NCBI GenBank assembly: GCA_012861695.1
Contig: JAAOOA010000453.1
Span: 269,885-333,884 of the forward strand
DNA length: 64,000 bases
Origin: Trematomus loennbergii
Taxonomy: Eukaryota; Chordata; Actinopteri; Perciformes; Nototheniidae
Direction of reading: 5' to 3'
The position numbers and the translations under genes are program-made. Below are positions 38,591 to 50,719 of this stretch, piece by piece. Numbering within the stretch: position 1 is the stretch's first letter; every line of letters begins with the position of its first letter. The notes beneath the pieces were generated by a model. The model searched no databases. It was not told the origin of the DNA and was given only the letters and a program-made list of their open reading frames with translations.

Positions 38591-39135
38591 AAATATGATG
38601 ATGGATTATCAGTAAAAAATTCTACGTGACACAGACACATTGGATTAACCTTGAGCGGCGTTTTTATTCCGTTGAACACAACTTTTGATCACAAATCAAA
38701 AAAGGTAAGATGTAATTATTGTAATATGTTTGAAACCGGATGTTGTTTACTTTCTCTTTTCTGGCTGAAAGCTCCGCAAATTCGGGTCGTACAGTGATGA
38801 CACTACATGTATGGAATATGTGGAGTCTCAGCTTTAATCGGATATCTTGTTTGTGCAGTTACGATAAGTAATAATGGCATTTTGAGAGTGAGTGCTGTGC
38901 AAAACTCCGTTAGCATTAGTTAGCATTTTTTCGCAAAATGCTAATTCAAAGGCTTGGTATTACTCTTGTGTTTCTTTCAGCTAAAAATGGTTCATATCTT
39001 CAGTTAGCTGAGATTCTTACCGTTAATCTGGTGCTACACATTAATAGTTTCATAAATGTAAGAAGCCCTGAGACATTGTCTAAAAAAAAAGAAAAGTGGG
39101 AGGGGTCCAATGGGGGGACCGCCGTGCTTAAGAGG
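38591..39135 (+). mobile_element. diverged TTAA-target element, second copy
   Basis: It shares ATGGATTATCAGTAAAAA, CAGACACATTGGATTAACC and AAGAAGCCCTGAGACA with 20870-21439, and ends GCTTAAGAGG followed by TTAA (39136-39139). The left end was lost against the hAT fragment. Confidence 0.55.
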
Positions 39136-39139
39136 TTAA

Positions 39140-40270
39140 TAATATAAAGGCTTGTATTTGCGTGCATTTCCTGTTCGGAAAGTGGCAATGTACTGAGAGT
39201 GGAAGTGTCCTGAGATTAGCGCCTGCAGGCAGGCTCCATGGACCTGTCAGCTCCGGACAGCGCAAAATGCGTACATGAAGCGCTACGTCATGAACGCAAG
39301 AAATCTACCCTCGTGGGGACGCGCTCATGTGATTGGCTTAGAATTGAGGAGACATCTGATTGGCTATAGATAGAAAAAATTACAAGTACGAATCGGGTGA
39401 CCGTCAGGGGAGTCTCAAAAAACCCACACACGAATGCACAGCGATCCATGCACAGAGAGCGGGTTGTGTTTGCAGGTGCAGCGGTTTTAAACGGAAAACA
39501 AATATGTGAGGATCAAAAATACATATGTAAAACTTATGTAAACATATGTAAATTTTATTTACATGACAGTGTGAGAAAAAGTTTTTAGAGAGTACTTGTC
39601 CATGGACAAGTGAGTTTGGCAATTTACTTGTCCGAATATATTTTTCACTTGTCCAGAATAGACAAAAATTGGGGCCACTGGAATCTTCTTCTTCGCCAAC
39701 GTATTTTACATTTTCCCACGGTTTTTACGACACCGCTAACGTAAGTGAGCGGTAAGATTTTACTGCATCACACATAGGGTTGGGTATAGTTTGGATTTTA
39801 ACGATTCCGGTTCTGCTTTTCGATTCCGGTTCTTTGCGAGGGTAAAAATAAGTCCCATGACAAACTGGGAGAAAAATATATTTATGAAAACATTAAGTCA
39901 AATCTGTATTCCTATTTACAAATCACTTCATACTGTTTAATTTATTACGATTATTGAATAAAATTATATAAAAATAATCTCTGCATTGTGGTGCAGTTTG
40001 AGAATGTACAATTGGCCCAGTCTCCTCTGATGTTACACTGCAACCTGCCTGTGAGACAGAGTCCAACCACACATGTCCAACACATAGGCCTAATAATAAT
40101 AATACATTATATTTATAGCCTATAGAGAGAGAGAGAGAGAGAGAATGAATATCCACAGTTAATGTAAACTTGAATAATGTACTTCATTTGAATGTAATAA
40201 TTATGTTGGTTGTTGTTTGTGGAAGCTCCAGTGAATGAGCATTAACTGAGTTTTAAACATCACTTTAAAG
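39140..40270. other. decayed hAT-type sequence
   Basis: 39775 starts TAGGGTTGGGTATAGTTTGG, a known type of hAT end. Around 39590-39660 the phrase ACTTGTCC occurs four times. A GA microsatellite lies at 40125-40143. No intact coding sequence is seen. Confidence 0.45.
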
Positions 40271-40400
40271 CAGGGGTGGGGAACCTTTTTCCTCTCAAGG
40301 GCCATTTCAAGTTTTTCAACATCCTCTGAGGGCCGTACAAATTATTGAACTCAACCTCTGCTTAAAAATACTAAAATCACAGCCCATTCATTTCACCTTT
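40271..40400 (+). mobile_element. hAT-type end
   Basis: CAGGGGTGGGGAACCTTTTT and TCAAGGGCCATTTCAAG match the terminus of a fish hAT family also seen at 19408. The sequence AAATTACCTCGAGGGCCGTA near 41575 may be an inner piece of the same family. Confidence 0.55.
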
Positions 40401-40545
40401 CTTTCATGCTGTGCAAAGAAAAAGCAACCTCTGAATCCAGATATCTCACCATGACTCGCGCATGCACGTGCACGGTGTGGAGAAAGATATGGACACAAGA
40501 TGTGTGCAATTTAGTTTACTATCCATGTGGACATGATTTAGTGGA

Positions 40546-40886
40546 GGGGGACCTCACCTCCTCTAGGGGGGACCTAACCTCCTCTAGGGGGACCTAACCT
40601 CCTCTAGGGGGACTCACCTCCTCTAGGGGGGACCTCACCTCCTCTAGGGGGGACCTCACCTCCTCTAGGGGGACCTCACCTCCTCTAGGGGGGGACCTCA
40701 CCTCCTCTAGGGGGGACCTCACCTCCTCTAGAGGGGGACCTAACCTCCTCTAGGGGGGACCTCACCTCCTCTAGGGGGGACCTAACCTCCTCTAGGGGGG
40801 ACCTCACCTCCTCTAGGGGGGGACCTAACCTCCTCTAGGGGGGACCTAACCTCCTCTAGGGGGGGACCTCACCTCCTCTAGGGGGG
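40546..40886. repeat. G-rich minisatellite, 20-22-bp units
   Basis: About 16 units of CCTCCTCTAGGGGGGACCT with variable G runs (four to seven) and alternating CTCAC/CTAAC. It ends in GGGGGGTCCGGGGGGC. Confidence 0.95.
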
Positions 40887-40940
40887 TCCGGGGGGCATGC
40901 TCCCCTGGGAAGATGTGTTTTTAAATATTGAAGTTAAAGC

Positions 40941-41127
40941 ATCAATCTGGTGCACTTTGAGAGCAACATGAGGAGCTCTATAGATACATCTCTCAACACC
41001 CATATGAAACTGAACTGGAAACAGATTTAATTTTTCTTTATGGATATTTTACAAATCACTCTCCTTTCAAACTGTATTCTTGTTTATTAATAACAACTTT
41101 TTTTTACTGTCATATAGTATTTTATAC
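40941..41127 (+). repeat. duplicated flank, copy 2
   Basis: Partner of 134-315. In copy 1 it is followed by the TA repeat and then Tc1. Here about 4.3 kb of other sequence, including a LINE, separates it from the matching TA repeat and Tc1 at 45531-45592. Confidence 0.8.
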
Positions 41128-41691
41128 CTGTTTACTTTATTCTCTTATTTTTGTATAACTATAATGATCATATAAAGATGTGCCTTTACCTCACTGGTTG
41201 GAGAACAAGCTTCTTATATTCGTTAGCATAGCTAGCTAACCAGATGCTAATAACAGCAAAGTTATTGACTGTATGATCAGTATGACAGATGAACAGATCT
41301 CCACTGGGCTTTCAGCTAAAGACACAGCCACGCAGAAACTGCGCATGTGTACGGCTCCTTATGGGTACTGCAATCTTTGGAAGAGCCGGAGCGGCGTTCT
41401 GGTGCTCTCCGTCAGAACTGCACCCCTGTCAGACCAGACATATACCACGTGATGACACGTTAGGCTCGTGTTGTCTTCAAGGACCCTGACCGTGGCCAGG
41501 AAAAACAGGCACTCGCTTTTTTAATTGTTTTGCGGTCTAGATTTCTTTAATTATTTTTTTGCGTGTGTTTATAAATTACCTCGAGGGCCGTACCATATCT
41601 TCCCTTCTAAAAGGGTTAAATTAATAATCTTTTTTCTCAAAGTAATGATAAACCTGTGAGTTGGATGTAGAAAAGTCAGAACAATATAGAT

Positions 41692-44461
41692 TTCATTTCA
41701 TTTCATTTCAAACCTTTATTTATTCAGGTTGTATCCCATTGAGATCATTGACCTCTTTTTCAAGGGAGACCTGCTCAAGTAGGTTCCACATGAAACATTA
41801 AAAACATAAACAGAACAACAAAAGGACATCATACAGCATCATTACAGGGATTACAAATTACATACTATCCACATGCACAGGTACCAACAGCTTCCGATTC
41901 AGTAGCATCCAACCGAGCTTTAAAAACATTTAGTGGCACCAGATTGCTCAGTTTCCATTTTAATTGCAGACTATTCCAGGACAGTGGAGCTGCGCATCTA
42001 AATGCTATCTTCCCTAAGACAGTCCTAGCAGTTGGCACATTTAATAAAACCACAGCATGCGATCTCAGGCAGTAGCCACTTACAATTCGCCGTGAGATCA
42101 GGGAGCAGATGTAGGATGGAAGTTTCCCTAACATGGCTTTATATATAAAAATGTACCAGTGACTGAGCCTCCGTACAGTTAGTGAAGGCAGACCAGCCCT
42201 TGCATACAGGGTACAGTGATGGTTAATGCTTTACAGTTTGTCACAAATCTCAGTGCACTGTGATACGCAGCATCTAACTTGACCAGGCAATTGGCAGGTG
42301 CATTCATATAAATCAGATCACCATAGTCCAGCACAGGTAAAAAGGTCACAGAGCCTAGCCGGCCTCGAGCGAGAAACAGGACTTGTTCCTGTAGAAGAAA
42401 CCTAGCCTAACCCTCAGTTTTTAAGCAGGTTATTGACATGACGTTTAAAAGTGAGACAATCATCAAGCCAGATACCAAGGTATTTGTAACAGGCAACCAC
42501 TTCAAGTTTTATTCCTTGCGTAGTTAAATATCTAAAACAGGCTCTGGTGTCTTTTTGGCTTTTGAAAAGAGCATTACCTTGGTTTTATCAACATTTAAAA
42601 GAAGCTTTAGTTCAGAGAGCTGAGTCTGAATAATGTTAAAAGCAGCTTGCAATTCAACAACAGCCTCCTTAATGGAGGGACATGCACAGTACATAACGGT
42701 ATCGTCCGCATAAAAATGTAATGTTGCTCCATCGACATTTTCACCTAAACTATTGATGTAGATGGAGAATAAAAGTGGACCTAAAACAGAACCTTGAGGA
42801 ACACCATTAGTAATGTTTAACCACTCAGAAGACAGCCCATCAAAATGAACACATTGGGACCTTTCAGAGAGGTAGTTCACAAACCACCCCACTGCATGGC
42901 TGGATAAGCCAATACTGAGTAGCCTCTGCTTTAAGATGCGATGATCGACGGTATCAAACGCTTTGGAAAGGTCAATAAATAGAGCTGCACAACTCTGCTT
43001 ATTATCTAAAATACTCGCCACATCATTCACCACTTTCATTGTGGCAGTGATGGTGCTATGTTGCTTTCTGAAGCCTGACTGATGTTTAGACAGGATGTCA
43101 TTTGTACATAAAAACACCTTTACCTGTTCACTCACTAGGCGTTCAAGAACCTTAGCCAGAACTGACAATTTAGAGATGGGCCTATAATTATTTAAAACAG
43201 TTGCCTCCCCTCCTTTCAGCAAAGGCAGGACATACGCTGACTTCCACACTTTTGGAATTGTGTTTGTGCTGAGGGAGAGGTTAAAAAGAGTAGTGAGAGG
43301 TGGAGCAATAAAATCTGCAGCTATCTTTAAAAAGAAAGGTTCCACGTTGTCCGGGCCGGCCGGTTTCTTAGGATCTAACTTGGTTAAAGCTTCACGAACA
43401 ACATCAACAGTAAAAGGAGTAAAACTGAAAGGGTTTTCCAGACCACATTGTTCAGAGTCACCGACTGTGGTGTTCACAGAAGCAGAGTTAGTCACAGAAT
43501 CAAACAGAGAGCCACAGGACACAAAATGCTCATTAAAACAATTTAGCATAGTAGCCCTGTCCGATATAGAGCCAGATGCTGTGGTAATGCACGGAGGTAG
43601 CTCATTTCGGATCTCACCGGTGGATAGCGATTTTATGGCTTTCCAAAATTTCCTAGGATTATTTAGGTTTTCTGTAGTAACTGACAAATAGTACTTCGAC
43701 TTAGCACTTTTGACCTGTGAAGTGAAGCTATTTCTTATTGCTGCCTAAAACGCAGCCATTCTACCTCTGAGCCTGATTTCCTAGCCTTTGCCCAGGCCTT
43801 GTTTCTCTCATGTAGGAGACTGGACAGTTCAGCAGAAAACCAAGGATTGTCTCGTCCCTTTACTCTAAAAGTACGTAGGGGTGCATGTCTATCTATAATT
43901 TCCATAAAACCAAGATAAAAATAAGACCATGCAGTTTCAACATCAGCACACAGATCGATTTTTCCCCAATCAAACCCAAACAGATCATGAACAAAACCCT
44001 GCTCCACAAAATGTTTTATGTGTCTCTTAATAATAATACGGGGTTTAACCTTTTGGACCTTAGTGTCCCTAATTGTGGCTACAACACAGTGGTCACTCAC
44101 ATCATTTGCAAATACTCCCACAGATGGGTATTTATAGGGAACATTAGTTAGAATGAGATCAATTAGGGAGGATTTATTAGGGACTTAACGTTAGGGCGAG
44201 TAGGACTGTCAACAATCTGAGTAACATTCAGAGAGATACAAAGGTTTTTAAAATCCTCTGATACTGCAGTTAACCAGTCCCAGTTAAAATCTCCAAGTAG
44301 CACTATTTCCTTGTAGTCTAGTTGTGATAAAAGTTTTGCTAGTGAAGACAAGGAGTCATTGACAGCTGAGGGGGGTCTGTAACACCCCACCACCATGACT
44401 TGTTGCCCCTTTGCCACTTCTATATTTAAGGCTAAAAATTCGAATCTGTGTTCACTGTGTG
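41692..44461 (-). mobile_element. 5'-truncated LINE (L2/CR1/Rex-like)
   Basis: On minus the element runs from a truncated endonuclease through reverse transcriptase to a tail of TGAAA repeats at 41692. AGAT at both junctions is a possible short target duplication. Uninterrupted copies of the host TTAA element confirm the boundaries. Confidence 0.85.
41865..44417 (-). pseudogene. LINE ORF2: endonuclease plus reverse transcriptase, frameshifted
   Basis: 44417-44163 carries the C-terminal half of an APE-type endonuclease (VVGCYRPPSAVNDSLSSL, LLGDFNWDWL). 44121-43735 continues with VSDHCVV, the catalytic SDH motif. The reverse transcriptase is open from 43687 to 42524 with KPAGPDNVEP, LPLLKGGEATVLNNYRPIS, LFIDLSKAFDTVDH, NGVPQGSVLGPLLFSIYIN and FYADDTVMY, which holds the catalytic Asp pair. 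After another frame change the thumb/tail region ends near 41865 (APLSWNSLQLKWKLS). The protein would nick target DNA and copy the LINE RNA. At least three frame breaks and the missing 5' end make it inactive. Confidence 0.88.
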
Positions 44462-45591
44462 AGATGTTTTTTATTTTAAAGAAAATTCAGATTGAACATA
44501 GTAAAAAACTGGGTTTCTTTTTTACTTATAGTGAAAACTACCCTTGGATGATGGGATAGTAGACTAAAAACTTTAGGAATCCAAAGTAGCACATATAATA
44601 AGTTCCCTGTATCAAGATTGATGCAAAACAAGTGACATTTTACCTTTTTAGAGAGATTTAGCTAAAAAAACTCCACCTCTGAGGTGATTTGGGTGGAAAT
44701 GGGGGTTTTACCGTTTCTCTGGAACCCATTGGTCGATTTTGGTGATTGACATCTCTTTCTGGCCGTTAGAGCCAATAGAATCGAAGGGGGGTTTTCACAT
44801 AGACTCCAACGTTAACACAAGAAGGTGGGGGCTTCGCGCATGCAGGTTCGCAGCAGAGTGAACCTATCTCTCGCTCTGACATCTAGAAACAGAAAAGCAG
44901 TTTTATTGCTTATGGATTATCAGAAATCATTTCAAAGGGACACAGACACATTGGATTAACCTATGGATTAACTTCAGCAGCGTTTTTATCGTTTTAATGC
45001 CATTGAAGACCACTTTGGAGAGACTACAGAGCTTTAGCTACCTAGCGCCACATGTTTTGATGTCTGTTTTTGTTTATAAAGTCGCGATTTCGTATAATTC
45101 AGTGATAATGAGGGTACCCATCGATTCTGTGTCACCTCACGATGTGAATCGATGTCATGGATGTGCAGAAAAGATAAATAATAAGGTTTTGTGAGTGATT
45201 TTCGGTGCATTAATCTGTTAGCATTTTTCGCTCGTTGCTAATTCAGAGGCTCAGTGTTAGCATTGTGGGTTGTTTTTGATTTTTTTTTTTTAAATGATCA
45301 GTTAGATGAGTTTCTTCCCGTTATGAACATGCCCTCAGACACTGTTTCCTGCAAGATGTTGCGGGAGTGCCGGGGTCTCTCGTGCTTAACAGGTTAAGTA
45401 ATTAAAACATTAATCAATTATTGCCAACGTGTGTATATATATATATATATATATCTGATAAAAGTAAAGAATGCAGTTTTCCCCGTTCTCCATAAAAACT
45501 GTGGATGTTTTAGAGCTGCAGAAATATACCATATATATATATATATATATATATGGTATATTTTGAGAGAGATATACACTAGTATTAGACG

Positions 45592-46600
45592 CAGTCAAAA
45601 GTTTGGACACATCTTCTATTTCGAAGTTTTTTATTTATTTAAATTGGTTCTACTTTCTAGATTTATACTGAAGACATCAAAACTATAAAGGAACACATTA
45701 AAGGTGGGGTAGGTAATTTTGGAGAAACCAGCTTGAGTGCGCTAGAATTTGAAAATACACAACCGGAAAAATCTGCCACTTCCTTACAGAGCCCCTCCTC
45801 CAACACACACGAACGCGCACATGACCAATGAGGGCACGAGATAAGTTTGTGCACAGATGGAAGGCTGACAGGCAGGTAGGCCATCCAGTTATTTTAGCCG
45901 GGCCGGCTCAGATGATTGGTCGTGCTTTTTACAGTACTACGGCTTCCACAGATGATTTTTTTGTTTTTTTTCGGCTACTGCAGAATGCTGTGGTAGCCAT
46001 GCTGGTTAAGGGTGCCTTGAATTCTGAATAAATCACCAACAGTGTCACCAGTCTCTGAGCAGAGGTAACTCTGATGTATTTGTCCTCTGAGCAAGGTAAC
46101 TCTTGCTCTTCCTTTCCCGGGGGGTCCTCATGAGAGCCAGTCTCATCATAGCGTTCCATGGTTTTTGCGACTGCACTTTAGGATACATCATCAAAGTTCT
46201 TGACATTTTCCGGATCGACTGGCCTTCATTTCTTAAAGTGATGATGGACGGTCGTTTCTCTTTACTGAGTTGAGTGGTTCTTGCTATAATATGGATTACA
46301 ACAGAAGTCAAATAGGGCTTTCCACTGTGCACTAACTCTACCTCTGCTCAACACAACTGATGGTCTCAAACTCATTCAGAAGGCAAGTCATTCCACACAT
46401 TGACTCTTGACGAGGCACACGTGTTGATTGAAAACCATTCCAGGTGACGACCTCATGAAGCTGACTGAGAGAAGCCAAGAGTGTGCAAAGCTGTCATCGA
46501 GGCAAAAGGGGGCTACTTTGAAGAATCTAAAATAAAAATCATATTCTTGATTTTTTTAACACTTTTTTGTTCACTAGATAATTCCATGTGTTCTTTCATA
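45592..46600 (-). mobile_element. Tc1/mariner element, copy 2
   Basis: Homologous to 541-1724, with the same nested TTAA MITE starting at 45702. The MITE's right half is deleted (near 45957) and the right Tc1 terminus is cut at 46600, where it is fused to the tail of a TTAA element. The minus-strand peptide ERYDETGSHEDPPGKEEQE supports the Tc1 identity. Confidence 0.85.
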
Positions 46601-46750
46601 GACTTTTCTACATCCAACTCACAGGTTTATCATTACTTTGAGAAAACAGATTATTAATTTAACCCTTTTAGAAGGGAAGATATGGTCATTTGTTCTGGGA
46701 ATGTCATTTTCGAGCCTGAGACCTGAAAAACAGGCTCAGAACTTAACAGG
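46601..46750 (+). mobile_element. TTAA-target transposon, 3' end only
   Basis: The last 150 bp of the family, ending CTTAACAGG before TTAA 46751-46754, at the same distance from the ZNF acceptor as in genes 1 and 2. Relative to copy 1, about 1.6 kb between Tc1 and this point is deleted. Confidence 0.85.
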
Positions 46751-46791
46751 TTAACAGTTTGTTCTGACTGTGTATTTCCTGTTTCCTGCAG

Positions 46792-48070
46792 ACGTCCAGC
46801 AGCTGGTGGTGGTTAAAGAAGAGCTTCTCCCTGACCAGCAGGACCCAGAGCCCCCCCACACATTAAGCAGGAACAGGAGGAACTCTGGATCAGTCAGGAG
46901 GGAGAGCAGCTTCAGGAGCTGGAGGAGGCTGATGTCACCAAGTCCACTTTCACTCCTGACCCTGTGAAGAGTGAAGATGATGAAGAGAAACCTCAGTCCT
47001 CTCAGCCTCATCAAAGACAAACTGAACACATGGAAACAGAAGCTGATGGAGAGGACTGTGGAGGACCAGAACTAGCCAGGAGCTCAGATCCAGAGAGACA
47101 TTTACAACCAGAGACTGAGGACATCACTGAAGACTCTTCTGAACCTGACACTGGAGACTCTTCTGAACCTGACACTGGAGACTCTTCTGAACCTGACACT
47201 GGAGACTCTTCTGAACCTGACACTGAAGACAGTGCTGATTGGAAAGAGACCAGAGAACCTGCGTCAGGCTCAAACTCACTGAAAAATAGACATGAATCTG
47301 TCAGTGATCCACAACGTAGTGCTGAAAAGAAACCATTCAGCTGCTCAGTCTGTAAGAAAGCTTTTTCACATAGTGGACATTTAAAGATACACATCAGAGT
47401 CCACACAGGAGAGAAACCATTCAGCTGCTCAGTCTGTAAGAAAGCTTTTTCACATAGTGGAAGTTTAAAGGAACACATGAGAGTCCACACAGGAGAGAAA
47501 CCACAGCTGCTCAGTCTGTAAGAAAGCTTTTTCACATAGTGGAAGTTTAAAGGAACACATGAGAGTCCACACAGGAGAGAAACCACACAGCTGCTCAGTC
47601 TGTAAGAAAGCTTTTTCACATAGTGGATTTAAAGATACACATGAGAGTCCACACAGGAGAGAAACCATTCAGCTGCTCAGTCTGTAAGAAAGCTTTTTCA
47701 CATAGTGGAAGTTTAAAGACACACATGAGAATCCACACAGGAGAGAAATCACACAGCTGCTCAGTCTGTAAGAAAGCTTTTTCACATAGTGGAAGTTTAA
47801 AGGAACACATGAGGTCCACACAGGAGAGAAACCACACAGCTGCTCAGTCTGTAAGAAAGCTTTTTCACATAGTGGAAGTTTAAAGAACACATGATGAGAT
47901 CCACACAGGAGAGAAACCACACAGCTGCTCAGTCTGTAAGAAAGCTTTTTCACAGAGTGGAATTTAAAGAAACACATGAGAGTCCACACAGGAGAGGAAA
48001 AATAGATCTGCAAAGTTTGTGACAAAAGATTTAAATGGCGTAATCGTTTAAAAAGACCAAGTGTGTTAAG
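46792..48070 (+). pseudogene. C2H2 zinc-finger gene 3, last exon, frameshifted
   Basis: Acceptor CAG then ACGTCCAGCAG, with frame [23 protein letters not shown] run of seven instead of eight at about 46851 shifts the frame. The acidic region resumes in another frame (open 46964-47521) with four DSSEPDTG units and two to three fingers. A further indel at about 47505 interrupts the array. Another run of three fingers is open in 47623-47883. About eight fingers plus the terminal CKVCDKRF finger are present in the DNA. Fingers are almost all SHSGSLKEH or SHSGHLKIH type. This is the most homogeneous of the three arrays. Confidence 0.8.
47129..47224 (+). repeat. 24-bp coding tandem repeat, 4 units
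   Basis: Four DSSEPDT-coding units in ZNF gene 3; the first has E rather than G before DSS. Confidence 0.9.
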
Positions 48071-48988
48071 GGAATACATTTGTCTATTTTGTATCCTGAT
48101 GACCTGATGTAATACGTTACTCCCTAAGCCTGTTTTCCCCACCTGCAACCGATTAGCTAATAATCACAAATGTTCATTTCTTCACCCCTTGACTCGACTA
48201 TTTCTTGTTTAATAATCGTTACATCTCCTCAGGACCAAGTTCCCGTGTCCTGCCCTTCACCTGCTGATCACCCACTGCTCATTTAAGGTGGACTCACCTT
48301 TACAAGGGACCAGCTAGTCTTAGTGTCTTAATGCAAACGTTTTGTAAAGTGATGCTAGACCATCAACGTGCTGTTGGGCTGTGTGCTCTCTGCAGGACGG
48401 GGTCTGGACTCAAAGATTGTTTATGGTATGAGAGCTTCATTCTGTTTTTGTTGTCCAAACGACGCCAACAGAGCGATACGTCTTCTTTCCAGCAGATGGC
48501 ATACATGTTACATCATCCAGTTCAACTGTCATCCACATGTTAGTGATTCAAATCAGCAATGTGTGAGAAATGGCTAGTAATTGACTATTTCAACAGAATG
48601 TGAAGAGGTTACAGTCTTGAGGCCATGTCCAATATGTTTATGTTTTGTTTGATTAAATCTACTGAAATGAGCATTCAATGACTAAATTATTCTTAATTAC
48701 TGTCATTACATCATGGGTTTGCATTGCAATATTAGAACGCATAAAACCCAACTTTATTTCTTCCAAGTTGCGGGTGTTCATTGTTTAGAAGTCCGCTGTG
48801 TTTCATCCAAGCGTCCACTTCGTGCTCCGATAATGCTGAAAGTATCTGTTGTATGCTTTACTTGCTCCAGTAACACAAGTGTAATTCACTGGACAGAGAC
48901 AAGAGATAGTGGATGGGTCCAGAGGAGAACCAGAAGATAGTCCGTATAGAGCCTTCAGGTTCTGAAAATGATCAGGGATAGAGCTAGT
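48071..48988 (+). repeat. ZNF 3' flanking block, copy 3 (truncated)
   Basis: Direct copy of 4911-5850. It stops at 48988 inside the block and is joined straight to a DIRS-like terminus, so about 750 bp present in copies 1 and 4 is deleted. The TTAA at 48328-48331 is an unfilled site for the element at 62580. Confidence 0.85.
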
Positions 48989-49340
48989 TACCTACTGTAA
49001 CTCCAGCCCTCTAAGGCTATCGCTATTGGGTTAAGGGCGAAGCAAGATGTAGTCTGCGCCCACTGGGTCCGCCCGGTACTAGAAGCACAGACACACCTGC
49101 TCAGATAATAACCTATTGCGCCATGCGAATGGCGCATCACAGTCCCTGGAATATAGCATAACATGAATATTCTCCATGAGGGGACGAAGGCTGATTTTCC
49201 CCCCTTTGAGGAACCCTGGAAACAGCCTCTTTCAACAGGAGTTCCTGCAGCTCTGGAGCGCAAGACACTGTTCCTGGGATGACGGGAGTGTTTCCTGTAT
49301 CCCATTGAACTGTGGGGGGCGAGAGGCGAACTGTATAGGC
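48989..49340 (-). mobile_element. DIRS-like remnant B
   Basis: It starts TTACCTACTGTAACTCCAG and carries, on minus, the same RT N-terminal piece as remnant A (ELQELLLKEAVSRVPQRG). At 49155 the site that holds a LINE in remnant A is empty. Confidence 0.65.
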
Positions 49341-49348
49341 ATAGGCAG

Positions 49349-50520
49349 TAGGGCTGTGCATCTTCACTGGTCTCACGATTCGATTCGATTACGATTATCC
49401 TGTCAACGATTCGATTCAATTCGATATCCCGATGCATCACGATTCATACCAATGGTTGCATCCTCAATTTTCTATATTACTGCACATGGCTTATTTTTCA
49501 TCAATGCATACATGCAGTAAATACATATGAACTCTCTTTTTATTATTTAGAAAGTGCTTCAGAAATCAGTAACATAAATGTCTTGACATTAATTTATAAA
49601 CCAAAATTAATTAATTGTATAGGTCTAGCCTCCCTATATCTGTGTGTGAAGTTGTTCCATCCTCAAAAACAAAAAACTAATGCTTCTGCAGTCTAGCTGC
49701 AGCTTCTAGCAACGGTCTTCTGTTAAAGAAAGGACACTGAAGGTCCTGAATGTGGCATCACACACAGGACTTGAGTCTGAACACAGCAGACAACAGGAGT
49801 ATTTACAACAGCATATACAAACAAAAATACTGCATGTGGGTGCACACTTACATTCTCTGTCTTACTGTTACATAAATCCCATGAATGTATGAGATTAAGT
49901 TAGCTTCATTATATCTCAATCAGTGATTAAGTGAATAATAAAGTTTCTATCGGGTCACTATCAGCCTGTCACTCATTATTTTCAGGGAGGGGGCGGGGTT
50001 TGGAGGAACGGAGAGGAGACGGTGATCGCGGAAGCTTTTTTCCTCCTGCCTTCACAAACTTTACACACGTATATAATAATATCGTCTGAAAATTGCTAGA
50101 GGACATTCATACTCTGCAATCCAAGACTTAATTAAATCCACCAAAAACCTGACATGATTGTAACGCGATTATTTTTGAAAACATAAATCCTTGTGTCTCT
50201 GAGCCGCAGCGACACGGAGTGATTCAGAGCGGGTCCTTCTGCTGTTGGTTCTGGACTGGTGTTCTTGTGTTGGTGGATAAAGCAGACTGCCCTGTTTGGT
50301 GTCGCTGTGCCGCTGTCAGTCTGTTCCCTGATCTCTGCGTCACTGACCGATTTGATATTAAAGTGACAGAAAAAAAAACGTTATAGTAAAGCCGCGGCCG
50401 GAAAATCAGGAAGCAACGTTACTACGCTATAATCGGTTATCTTCCGTCACTGCATCGAGACCAAATCGTCCACGTCCACATCGCAATGCATCGTAGAAAC
50501 GATTATTTCCAACACCCCTA
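49349..50520. mobile_element. hAT-type element with perfect 8-bp target duplication
   Basis: The ends are TAGGGCTGTGC and, inverted, CACCCCTA. ATAGGCAG at 49341-49348 is repeated exactly at 50521-50528. The left subterminal region holds ACGATTCGATTCGATTACGA, mirrored by AAACGATTATTTCC at the right. The 1172-bp interior has no transposase. Confidence 0.85.
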
Positions 50521-50528
50521 ATAGGCAG

Positions 50529-50680
50529 TATAGGTGAATGCTAAGGGCGCATCCATCCATGGGGGGCGCCGGAAATTGGGGGGAAGAAAAAAAAAATATT
50601 AATAGTATTAACGATATTTGATAACAAAACAATTTCCAAATTTGGGATCAATAAAGTATATTATTATCCTATCTTAGCAG
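50529..50680 (+). mobile_element. retroposon tail fragment
   Basis: AATTTCCAAATTTGGGATCA then AATAAAGTATATTATTATCC has the form of a fish LINE/SINE 3' tail. A similar tail, inverted, occurs at about 59041-59100. Confidence 0.45.
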
Positions 50681-50719
50681 AACTAGGCATACATAGCGTA
50701 CAGCGCCCATAAACTATGG

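Larger units (their letters stand above)
41594..45393 (-). mobile_element. TTAA-target transposon split by a LINE
   Basis: 41594-41691 and 44462-45393 are two parts of one minus-oriented copy of the TTAA family, ending at TTAA 45394-45397. The far left terminus is missing. The inserted sequence is the LINE at 41692-44461. Confidence 0.75.

Noticed and set aside
40546..40886. Possible CRISPR-like array
   Set aside because: Units are contiguous with no unique spacers, and the host is a vertebrate.
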